Of a DNA stretch of 64,000 nt, positions 47,351 through 57,340 are shown piece after piece. The first letter of the stretch is position 1, and every line of letters starts with the position of its first letter. The notes under the pieces were generated by a model. It saw only the letters and a program-made list of their open reading frames with translations, was not told the DNA's origin and did not search any database. The stretch covers positions 73,076,633-73,140,632 of the forward strand of contig OY294068.1 in NCBI GenBank assembly GCA_958510875.1, in the 5' to 3' direction. The position numbers were made by a program, and so were the translations under genes. This DNA is from Endomychus coccineus. Its lineage: Eukaryota; Arthropoda; Insecta; Coleoptera; Endomychidae.

Positions 47351-48600
47351 TTGAAGTGTTTTGTAAATAAATCGAAAACGATAATATTCAGGTATAAGGA
47401 ACCAAACACAAAGTTGCTTCAATTTTTTGTGCTGAATACAGCTACTATGAAACAAATGGGGGTTTCCATTGGAAATTTTGAAGTTTTTGGCATTTTTTAA
47501 ATTAATATTTCAATATTTTTTTCTGAGCATCCTGTACAAGATCGGAAACTTTCTTTGCAGTATTTCTATGCCTTAAGTCTTTGACTACAAAATGCCAAAA
47601 GCGTGTTACGAAATATGAAACCGTTATGAAGAAACGATCAATTAAGTACGGGTCTGCATCAGAAATTTTTTCTCTAAAATTGCAAATTACTCAAAAACAG
47701 TTGAATTTAGGTATAGGACATGATGGATGAAATGTATCTAGAATTCTCCGTAGAATTCAAAAATGCAACAAGGGTGTTTTATTCCACATAACGAAGTTGT
47801 CATCGACATCCGGTATAACTGGAATTTCCGAATCTTGAAAATATTTTAGATGGATAGTACTTACCTACTGACTTTGGTCGCCTGCCAAATTTTCAAAAAT
47901 ATGCTATGTTAACTTTTTGAGATATCGATCGAAGTTCGAAGTTCGTGGTGAGACACCCTGTATGTTCTGTCGCAACGAAAATGACATTTTACATTCGCCG
48001 TTACTGTTTTCAACCATCTCCAGTCATCGTGTATCGTCAAATCCAATCAAAACATTCATCAAAAAGGCCTTGGTAGACACCGATGTCGATGTGACTACCC
48101 CCGATCTTTTATGATATTTATTACTCTTTTGATGAAATACTTTGACTTCAAAGTTCTTGATATTAACACCTACTACTGGGAATAAAATGAATCTTCATTT
48201 TGACGTTTTCATATAATTCAGAAATAGACCTAGAGCCAACGACAATAAAAGTCATACCGTTTGCTTAAAGTTGTAATACAAGAAATCATATTGCACTTAA
48301 ATGTTTATCCAAAGAACAGAGAGTCTCCTTACTGGTTCACTTGACGAAGCGGTGTATAAATGGACTTAAATGTATGAAAATTGGGAGGCAAATTACGTTA
48401 GTGGTCCAAAGAAAAAGGTTTAAAATACAATACTTAAGCACATGGACTACATTATAACAAGTTATAATATGTAAAGACAATAATAAATGAAATCTCCTCG
48501 TATTTATAATGTAATTAAGCTGAGCTTTGCAGAGAAGCGTTCTATTATGTTGTTCTCATAATGTCAGCAATTCTGGTCCCGTAACTCCTCCGGCCTTACT
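47350..48600. other. Unassigned; possible mariner/MITE end at 47945-47960
   Basis: GAGACACCCTGTA (about 47949-47961) and GCATCCTGTA (about 47528) look like mariner-type ends but do not pair. 48120-48600 might include an errantivirus LTR, which I could not delimit. Confidence 0.3.
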
Positions 48601-49334
48601 TGAGAACTAGAGGGTTCACTACATAGTTCGATGATAATCCAATATCGGCGATTAGCTGAGTTCCTTCCAGGTTTTAATTAGCTTGTATAGATTTGAAAAT
48701 TACTTTGTTTCTGGAATAATAACGAAATAGCGCGAAGACAAGGATTAGAGCAATTAAAATATATAGAAATACATTATAACCACTGACACTGAAAATGTAT
48801 TGGAACTGGAAAGTCATCATTGACATTGTTCAGTTTTTGATGTTGATCATTCAACATTTTGTATATGTCTTGGACTGCATCTAAATTAACAGTCCAGCTT
48901 ATATCAAATTTGGGTATTGGTAATTCGATATTTTTGAAGGGAGATTTTGACTTTTGAAATGTTTTTATAACACTGTCTTTTATATGCACTTCACATCGAT
49001 TATTTCGTTCTATTAAATAAGAACCTTCAGAGGAAAATCGTCCTCATATTTACCACATATTTGTTTGGCCACAACACTATACCAGGAATGATCAAAATTC
49101 ATTTATTCTTCTCCAATCTCTGAATTTTGACATCTGTTATATTTCTTAGTATTTGTTAGCAATTCGAAATGTTCATTCAAAATTTTAATAGTTAAACTTC
49201 ACAAGGTGCACTTTCCTTGATCTTCTTGGTTTGAACATCTTAACATAAGAATCCATCCGGTTATTTCATACCTAACATTTTCTGCCGAAGAATGTGTAGA
49301 TTTGCTCATTCAAAGGGATATAGTTTGATTGAGA
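48600..49334 (-). pseudogene. Errantivirus env, C-terminal part with membrane segment
   Basis: Continues after the palindrome insertion with SNYIPLNEQ-like sequence. It then breaks repeatedly. CEVHIKDSVIKTFQKSKSPF and the following residues come at 48774-49000. In a shifted frame at about 48690-48760 lies a hydrophobic membrane segment with a short basic tail. This matches the end of errantivirus/baculovirus-F-like envelope proteins. It is non-functional because of frameshifts and insertions. Confidence 0.55.
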
Positions 49335-49405
49335 TATTATTGCTTTGAATTATATATAAAAATTCTCGGGAAATAGGTCACAATAACACTTTGTTTTAAA
49401 TATTC

Positions 49406-49447
49406 GTCTTTACGTACGTTTCGGTCTCGCGACCATCATCAGAAGAC
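49406..49447 (-). ncRNA. Hammerhead ribozyme, PLE lineage B left arm
   Basis: Mirror copy of the motif at 51511-51552, identical over the 42 nt. Confidence 0.8.
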
Positions 49448-49858
49448 TCACTATGTCTAAAAAGGGGGTTTATTAAAACTAATTATAGCACAAGCGTCCA
49501 AATCGCACAATTTAACTTCAATCAAAAGAGCCCACGCCGTCGAAACGAACAGAACCACGAATAATCGAAATTGTATCGTCAGAATTAATGTATAAAATTT
49601 TTTTTTTTTTTTTTTGTAGTAAGAACCGCTATTCAGTAATATTATTAGAATATATGAGTGCATATTGATTGGTATTCTCACAACAAATGAGAAGAACGAA
49701 GTTATTTGTCAAGTATCTACTTTCGAAACCAGATGTGTAGGATTTATGACAAGGCACTAAAGAAAGGTTTCAGACCTGTACTGGGAAATAGCTATTACGA
49801 ATTCTTCCTAAAAACATTTTCTACACTTATAAAGACGTATGTAAGAATTTGCAAGAGA

Positions 49859-50303
49859 TTATTTAATCAAATTAGTATAAATATGACTTAGATTTTGTGT
49901 GTCTACCCTATGATTTACAGATTTGGGGTCCCGTTTTATGTGAATCATCTCCAGGATAGATCTTTTATAATAATTGGTTTCCTTAGTTAAGATATTAACA
50001 TTTTTGTAATCAAATTGATGGTTATAATCAAAGCAATGCTTAGCAAGGGCGGTGGAATTTTCTAAGTTGTTATTTCTTGTGCTATATTTATGGCCGTACA
50101 TTCTTTTTTGTAAATATTGTTTAGAGATTCCAGTATAGGTTCCATCACAATCTAAACAATTCAATTTATACACTGTGTGGGTTTGTTTATCTTTGGGTAT
50201 TAAAGGTTTTAGATTTGAGAAATATTTCCCAACACAGTTAGTAGGTTTATGCGCAACATTTATATCATACTTTTTCAAACATTTTTTGATTTTCTCTGAG
50301 GTC
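49859..50303 (-). pseudogene. PLE lineage B GIY-YIG protein, left palindrome arm
   Basis: Same product as 50469-51104, but a TAG (G to T) at about 50301-50303 interrupts it after LPYIP. Downstream residues are otherwise the same. Confidence 0.75.
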
Positions 50304-50468
50304 TACGGAATGTAAGGTAGAGTTATAAAATTGTCTGTATTACCTTTTATGTTATTTTTATTAGACAAACCATTATAGATTTTGTTTATTCTTTCTTTAA
50401 TGATAGGATTGAAAAAAGTTTTTGGGTAGCCATTCAATTCTAGTGTAGTACGAACAATTTTTAAATTT

Positions 50469-51104
50469 TTGGGGCGGTCATCTGCGTGGGACAAAAATTT
50501 AAAAATTGTTCGTACTACACTAGAATTGAATGGCTACCCAAAAACTTTTTTCAATCCTATCATTAAAGAAAGAATAAACAAAATCTATAATGGTTCGTCT
50601 AATAAAAATAACATAAAAGGTAATACAGACAATTTTATAACTCTACCTTACATTCCGGAGACCTCAGAGAAAATCAAAAAATGTTTGAAAAAGTATGATA
50701 TAAATGTTGCGCATAAACCTACTAACTGTGTTGGGAAATATTTCTCAAATCTAAAACCTTTAATACCCAAAGATAAACAAACCCACACAGTGTATAAATT
50801 GAATTGTTTAGATTGTGATGGAACCTATACTGGAATCTCTAAACAATATTTACAAAAAAGAATGTACGGCCATAAATATAGCACAAGAAATAACAACTTA
50901 GAAAATTCCACCGCCCTTGCTAAGCATTGCTTTGATTATAACCATCAATTTGATTACAAAAATGTTAATATCTTAACTAAGGAAACCAATTATTATAAAA
51001 GATCTATCCTGGAGATGATTCACATAAAACGGGACCCCAAATCTGTAAATCATAGGGTAGACACACAAAATCTAAGTCATATTTATACTAATTTGATTAA
51101 ATAA
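50469..51104 (+). CDS. PLE lineage B C-terminal GIY-YIG endonuclease fragment, right arm
   Basis: A 211-residue open frame starting in the spacer. The reverse transcriptase is missing. A CxxC pair at 113/116 precedes the GIY-YIG core: VYKL at 108, TYTG at 119-122, Arg131, His135 and the metal-binding Glu182 in ILEMIHIKR. Such an endonuclease nicks target DNA in PLE retrotransposition. The upstream FFNPIIKERI...LPYIPE segment is the linker after the RT. The ATG lies in spacer sequence, so this is a truncated copy and not a natural gene start. Confidence 0.7.
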   Translation: MGRSSAWDKNLKIVRTTLELNGYPKTFFNPIIKERINKIYNGSSNKNNIKGNTDNFITLPYIPETSEKIKKCLKKYDINVAHKPTNCVGKYFSNLKPLIPKDKQTHTVYKLNCLDCDGTYTGISKQYLQKRMYGHKYSTRNNNLENSTALAKHCFDYNHQFDYKNVNILTKETNYYKRSILEMIHIKRDPKSVNHRVDTQNLSHIYTNLIK

Positions 51105-51510
51105 TCTCTTGCAAATTCTTACATACGTCTTTATAAGTGTAGAAAATGTTTTTAGGAAGAATTCGTAATAGCTATTTCCCAGTACAGGTCTGAAACCTTT
51201 CTTTAGTGCCTTGTCATAAATCCTACACATCTGGTTTCGAAAGTAGATACTTGACAAATAACTTCGTTCTTCTCATTTGTTGTGAGAATATCAATCAATA
51301 TGCACTCATATATTTTAATAATATTACTGAATAGCGGATTCTTACTACAAAAAAAAAAAAATTTATACATTAATTCTGACGATACAATTTCGATTATTCG
51401 TGATTCTGTTCGTTTCGACGGCGTGGGCTCTTTTGATTGAAGTTAAATTGTGCGATTTGGACGCTTGTGCTATAATTAGTTTTAATAAACCCCCTTTTTA
51501 GACATAGTGA

Positions 51511-51552
51511 GTCTTCTGATGATGGTCGCGAGACCGAAACGTACGTAAAGAC
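51511..51552 (+). ncRNA. Hammerhead ribozyme, PLE lineage B right arm
   Basis: Stem I GUCUU/AAGAC (51511-51515 with 51548-51552), box CUGAUGA (51516-51522), stem II GGUC/GACC with a GCGA loop, GAAA (51536-51539), and palindromic stem III ACGUACGU. Cleavage is expected after A51547. All conserved core positions are present. The self-complementary stem III favours action as a dimer, as known for minimal PLE hammerheads. Confidence 0.8.
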
Positions 51553-51648
51553 GAATATTTAAAACAAAGTGTTATTGTGACCTATTTCCCGAGAATTTTT
51601 ATATATAATTCATACTGGGTCAAGAATCTTATTATTATTGCTTTGAAT

Positions 51649-51770
51649 GAATCAGTTGTAGGAATCGGAAGGGAATACGAATTCTCAATCTCTGCAATAG
51701 GTATTTCTATAATGAATATAATTTGATCTTCTTTGGAAATTAATTCCTTTATTGCATATATAACCACACA
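51649..51770 (-). pseudogene. Errantivirus env fragment right of the palindrome
   Basis: The minus frame KELISKEDQIIFIIEIPIAE...YSLPIPT is the conserved pre-membrane region of errantivirus/F-like env. It continues at 49334 on the other side of the palindrome. Confidence 0.55.
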
Positions 51771-51778
51771 AACTTATA

Positions 51779-52030
51779 GTTCCAGACAACTGTTTCACTG
51801 TTCTTATAGAGCTCATCAGTGTTACGTACGAGCAAGTTTGCAACTTACTGAACAATCTTTATCGGAGGTTGTAATAACCGCCCTACAGCTTGGTAAAAAG
51901 ACAAACATATTTCAAGCCATCTATGAATAGATTGGCTACCTTCAGCAGAGATCCTTCAGTAACGTTGCAAACTTGCTCGTTTCAGTGATAAGCTCTATGA
52001 GAAGGGCGAAACAGCTGTCTGGAACTAAAA
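51779..52030. mobile_element. ~250 bp foldback element with hammerhead-like ends
   Basis: AGTTCCAGACAACTGTTTC at 51779 matches the inverse of GAAACAGCTGTCTGGAACT ending near 52026. The left end (minus) keeps CUGAUGA; the right end keeps GAAACAGCUGUC. Neither copy has a full core. Confidence 0.65.
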
Positions 52031-52850
52031 GTTTGCTATGTTACCGATCGATTTGGACTATCTGGCAAAAGCAAATTTTCAAATTCAAATTCGGAAATAT
52101 TTATGAAACATATTGCAACATATACATTGAAATGAACAAGTAATTTAAATTCATGGTTTACTCAAGAACCTTTGATAAATTAGATCGATACATTCATCTT
52201 TTATCACAGTAGTCTGGGCGTTCAGTTCCCTCGGCCGGTTTGCTTTTGAATGAGTATATTCATATATTAATTTGTTTCTAATTCTTTTGCATAAAAATAT
52301 AGATGTATAAAATAAAGATTAAATTTAAATGAAGAGAAACTACATTAGAGAAATTTAAGTTACAATTTTAAAATTCTTCCACAGAATAGAACGTCTGACT
52401 TACTATGTTTTTTCTTGTACGAGTATGTATTGAAACTTAGAGTGATATGCAATTAGAGTATTTATTTTATTGAAAAACTTCATTCCTTGATATATAGGTG
52501 ATTGTTGCGATATAGTCTAGAGAAAGGTGATTGTAATTCATCAGCTTGTCTCGTATTATAGTTGTGAAAATCATTGTTTTAAGTATGACTGTTCATTTAG
52601 TTTTATGTATTGTATCAATTGATAAATATACAGTGATGTTAGAGTCAACATTTTAAAGCTGATGAAGATTTGTTCGCAATATGTTCTTGAACTCACATAT
52701 GCCATATCGCTCAAGATTTTTTTCTTGAATAATAAAGATTTCATATGCATGAGAAGATACACCCTAGAATTATAGTCTATATGAAATAAAAGATTGTACC
52801 AATCCAGAATATAACGTTCTCAAAACTTTCGAAGATATTGTATCATTCAA
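52030..52850. other. No gene seen
   Basis: AT-rich; probably the 3' non-coding part of the jockey-type insertion that follows. Confidence 0.35.
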
Positions 52851-53480
52851 AAACCTTATAGAGAAGATTGTGGAATATAACGTAGATGATAATTTCTGTA
52901 CCTGGGGTTCCCAAGTCGGCCTTTCAACAATGACCAACCCCAAGAAGTTAATTGTTTCTCTTTTGGAATAGATTTACCTTGAACTTTCAGTAGTGGATTG
53001 TAGTTTGTGCTAGAGTTCTTGGGTAATATATGCATAAAAATATTTTTGTTTAAATTAACACTCAACCCATCATTAAGGCACAATTTTGTAGAATTGTCTG
53101 TTAGCTTATTCATTTTTGAGACCATAGTGTGTGTACTTTTAGATGAAGCAGCTGCATTGGAGTCATCTGCAAATCCTATTAGCTCAGCGCAATTTCCTAG
53201 ATCAACATTAACCTGACCATTGAAGAAAATCACAAACAATTGAGGTCCCAAAATGGGGCCTTGGGGTAATCCTGCATGTTCATAGTTTTTCCGGGCGAGC
53301 AGCCATTTATCAGCATAATTCCTGAACGATGTGATAAATATAATTTAGCCCAGGTAAGCGCAGATCCTCATCCCAAAATTGTATAGTTTTTTTAGCAATA
53401 ACTCATGATCCATTTCGTCAAACGGGCATTTTATATTACAGATACTGCAGCAATTTGTTTAATCTATAATCTTTTCATAT
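52850..53480 (-). pseudogene. jockey/CR1-type RT fragment inserted in env
   Basis: The minus frame contains PILGPQLFVIFFN (motif B end) and ELIGFADDSN (catalytic Asp pair), then NLNKN. Upstream frames are broken. Confidence 0.6.
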
Positions 53481-54060
53481 AGCAAAATATTGTTCAAGAT
53501 CGGTTCGAAAGGAAGTTCATTCTTACTTCACTGTTTAGAATTTCGAATAATTCCTAAAAGTAAATCTTTGGATTCTACTATTGAATTATGAAGTATATTC
53601 TACTTTAAGAAGGTAATAGCTATCGCGATTTTTTCTAAAATATCGGTGATTATCTGAAATGTAATGATAAATTGTTAGACAACTGTGTGTATGTGAAATA
53701 AAGTATATGACTCTATTTTTAACTGTATAGTTTTGATGATTTCTTCTAACTCCACAATTAGAGATGTTAATATGACTTGATTGTGTGCAAGAGCTCCAGT
53801 GCTGTTTTCAAATTTCTGTATTGATGTCTCAAGTAATGTAATTCGCTCTCTTACTAAAGTTTTGATTTTCTTTTGATTATTGGTTAATATGCCAATAGAT
53901 TGATCATATTTTTCTGCATCTGCCTGATCAAGATTTCGGATGATGGCTTTTACTATAGAAGCAAGATCGTCAATAAGCCTTTTCAAATCTTTCAGTTTGA
54001 TAATGGATTTATCTACCTGATTAATTTGGCTAATAATTTTATCTTCAAGTATAATCGAGA
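53430..54060 (-). pseudogene. Errantivirus env, N-terminal/middle part
   Basis: INQVDKSIIKLKDLKRLIDD at about 54030-53960 leads into the open frame 53986-53675 with heptad-like helices (LTNNQKKIKTLVRERI...), typical of F-type env fusion subunits. It continues in a broken frame with KLPF-like KNELPFEP at about 53510. No intact protein is possible. Confidence 0.6.
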
Positions 54061-54116
54061 GACAATATGAATTTTAATACACCTGTTTATAATACATGGA
54101 ATCATCAATGATTTTC

Positions 54117-55656
54117 TTATCTGAGAATATGATCGTTGGAGGTTTGTGAATTGATACCAAATAAGTCGTAAAAGGACCAAAAATCTACATTATTTTGCGC
54201 ATTACCAAATTTCAGTAGCAGAAGTCTTGGATTATTGTTAGGATTATGAAATAGTGCATGTTCCATTTCTCCAATAGAGGACGATTCTGTAACAACAGAG
54301 GGTTCCTTGAGTTCCTTTATATGGATTACTTCTTTATTAATTTTATTTCGTTGGTTTGCAATTTCTGCTCGGTTTCTATCTAGCATTTTTCTTTCAAGAG
54401 ACCTATGGATTTGTTATTTTTCTTGTTTCTACTTTTAGGGTTTTGTTACACTACTTGACCAACATGAAATTCTATACTATCTAATTTTTCGCTTATTTTT
54501 TTGTAAACATGTTGTAATTTATCTCTATGTTGAGCATATTCTGTATAAAATTGGGTCGAAGTAAATATTTCATTAGGATCTCTAGTGGATGTATCCCCGA
54601 AGGTAAGCTCCAAGGATGTGAAGAGGGTGGAACTTATTAAGCTGTTGTAAAAAATAATTGCATAGTTCGGGAAATTATCACCTTCGTTGGAATATATTTC
54701 TTATCAAATTCTTAAGTGTTCGTTAATAATCGTTGAGTGGAATCGTTCTCAATTGGAATTTGATTCATGATGAGCTGGTCTTGTGAAATGTATGTTAATT
54801 TTATGTGAGTTTTAAATTTCTTTAAATATTAGATTATTGGATCCTTCAACATTATCTGCTACTATACTAATTTTTCGGGAATTTCAAAGGAAGTGAAATA
54901 TTTAAGTAAGACGTTACGTGAATTGCCGTTTTACCACTAATGAAGATAGTTTGAGCAAATTTAGTGAAAGCATCTACGAGAGTTAAATAATTTTTGTTAT
55001 TGAATATGAAAACATGAATATGTACAACTTGAAAGGGTTTTGAAGCTGTTTCGGTTAACATTAAGAGCTTATAAGGTTTATTTCTGGCATATTTTGTTCT
55101 TTGGCAAATATTACATGGGCTTATAAATTTTGTTATGTCTAGTTTGATAGTTTTTCAATAATAATTTCTTCTGGGATACTCGGTGGTACCTCTTTGATTC
55201 GCCTTCATGGTGATTTTTAATAACTTTGATTGGATCTTTCTGATCGTTTACAGTATTCGCTAGTTTTGAATATCGTATTAATTTTGGGCCATTATCTAAA
55301 AAATTGGTTTGGAATATTTTGCAAAAGTTTTGGTATAAGATATCTGTATTGAAATATACAAAATATACATGATTATATTTCAAAAATTGCAATATCAAAC
55401 TCTTGTTATTACTTTCAGGAATGTTAATCGTTGTTATTTTATGGTTATCATGAGTTTCTGGTTCAATTTCTAATTTGGGATATATATTCGGAAAGACTAG
55501 AATCCGGTGAAGTTTATTATTCATTATTTCTCGGGTAATTTTTGTTCCGCTATTTATATTGTCATTAGAAGTGGTGAGCTGTGTGAAGGATGTAGTTTCG
55601 AGATCGTCTTTAATTAGAAACAACCCAATTGTGCTCGTTGCACAAATGATGTTCAT
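54117..55656 (-). pseudogene. Errantivirus pol: zinc finger, integrase core and C terminus
   Basis: 55656-55111 ends with HHEGESKRYHRVSQ, the HH half of the integrase HHCC finger. 55061-54867 has PFQVVHIHVFIF...LTLVDAFTKFAQTIF, the integrase core with the first catalytic Asp changed to His and the surrounding motif kept. About 54600-54450 reads IFTSTQFYTEYAQHRDKLQHVY and the basic RNKKNKSI end. 54386-54117 is the pol tail. Several frameshifts are present. Confidence 0.65.
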
Positions 55657-55659
55657 CCG

Positions 55660-57237
55660 TTAAAGAACATTCCAATTAGTTGATCGTAAAAGAAGCGAAA
55701 GATTATCAATTACCCTTTTCATGTAATGACAGATATATTTTATGTATAGTAACTCGGATGGTGACGGAAAACAGTAAAATATGAATGATTTATTACATAC
55801 TCCCCTTTCATGTACGCGTATCGTCATTACTTACGAATTTTGATGAAATTTAAATTTCATGGTGTCGATAATGCTAATTTTTGAGGGGCGGTAGTGGCTC
55901 TAGGAAAGATTTTTGTTGTGTACGTAAATTGAGTAGGATAAGCTTTTTGTCTTTTAACAAATACCTATGACAAGCTATTCCTGCTATTGCAACAAAAAAC
56001 GAGAATTAAATTTTTCCAGTAACTTTATATAGTTGCCGAGCAAGCTATTTATGACGCTATTTCATCTCTGCGGCTATAGTGCCCAATAACGGGTTGCTGA
56101 TTCCAATTGGTACATGCTTGGTACAGAAACTTGATTTAGCTAAGAATGACCAGAATTCTGCCAGTACGAAAGGACAGTGGCTTCGCTATTTATTCGGCTT
56201 ACCATTCTAGGACCCATCGCAAGTAGGAGAGTATTTTGCATTTTATTCCGCAGAATTTCAACCTGTTGATGAGCATATCATGCAAACCCATTATTTGGTG
56301 ACAAATTATATTGATGAACTTATACCACAAACGCTTGTGAAAGTTTTCATTCTCATTTCAACGCCCATTTCATGCCTCAAATTCGTCCCTATTCACTTTT
56401 ACATATATTGAACTACAAGGAGCAGCCCAACCCAAAAAATTCAAAACAAAGTAGTAAGAAGGCTCTATGCTAAAATAGAACCTCCAGATTGTGTTTTGTA
56501 AAACGCACTTCACATTTAAATGAAAACGTAAATATTGTAAATAACTTTCATTCCCAACTATCGCTATGAATTTATATTGACCCGTTTTGGCACAGAAGAA
56601 ACACATTTCAACCACACAAGAATTCATATTAGGTATTAAATTGTTCACGCTTATTGCGAGTGGTTGTCACTACCCTGCCGCTACCATTAACGAACCATGT
56701 TGGTACACAACAGTCACTATAACTGATGTAGTCAATAAGAGAGATTCTAAGAATAAACATTAGTTGAGATCGGCTTAGTATTTTTATTTTATTCTGGTCC
56801 TTCGAGCAATACACCGAACAAAGTAAATAATAATACTAAAATATGAATTCTGCCAGTCTTGGTAAAGTGGGGAGGAAATATTAATTCAAATTGGGCTTAC
56901 CATTTTAGGTCTTTTGCAATTAGGAAAGAGATCCCCAATTTACATGAAAAATCTAGCCAACTTACGATTGCTTCTTAATTTACATGCACCTTTCTGCGAT
57001 GGTCAATTGCCAAGGAATTATTATTCCTCAATTTACATATGCACAATTTTTGGAATCTTGTTAATAGGATATCTCGATAAACAGTAAAATCTCCACTCGT
57101 ATATTAATGTTTTTTTGTCATTTTGTATAGACGTTGAAAATAAAATATTAAAAATTTCATATAAAGCTCTAAACATCTTCCTCCATAAAAGAAAAACCGG
57201 AAATTAATTTTGCAAATTTAAGATATATATGTGCTTT
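55660..57237. other. Unassigned, with a duplicated ~90 bp block
   Basis: TGAATTCTGCCAGT and GGCTTACCATT(C/T)TAGG blocks occur at about 56150-56240 and 56845-56935 in the same order. No coding frame of the expected RNase H domain was recognised. Confidence 0.4.
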
Positions 57238-57287
57238 GAAAATTCTTGGCTTCCGGATGGACTCCGCGTCACAATAGCTCGACTTGA

Positions 57288-57330
57288 TGCCGACGTTTCG
57301 CCAACTATTACAGGTGGCATCTTCAGGGCA
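57288..57330 (-). ncRNA. Hammerhead ribozyme in left inverted repeat of PLE lineage A
   Basis: On the minus strand: stem I UGCC/GGCA, box CUGAAGA, stem II GCCA-/-UGGC with a large loop, GAAA, minimal palindromic stem III ACGU, and C at the cleavage position. The core is complete. Confidence 0.75.
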
Positions 57331-57340
57331 GGCTTGAGAC

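Larger units (their letters stand above)
49351..51632. mobile_element. Penelope-like lineage B inverted dimer: 2.3 kb near-perfect palindrome with 16 bp target duplication
   Basis: The arms (about 49348-50471 and 50492-51612) are nearly identical and surround a 20 nt spacer (50472-50491). TATTATTGCTTTGAAT flanks the insertion (49335-49350 and 51633-51648), and 20 nt of non-palindromic sequence precede the right duplication. The insertion interrupts an env reading frame (FKAII before, ISQSNY after). Confidence 0.9.

Noticed and set aside
47528..47961. mariner-type ends as one MITE
   Set aside because: GCATCCTGTA and GACACCCTGTA face the same way and differ, so they do not form inverted ends.
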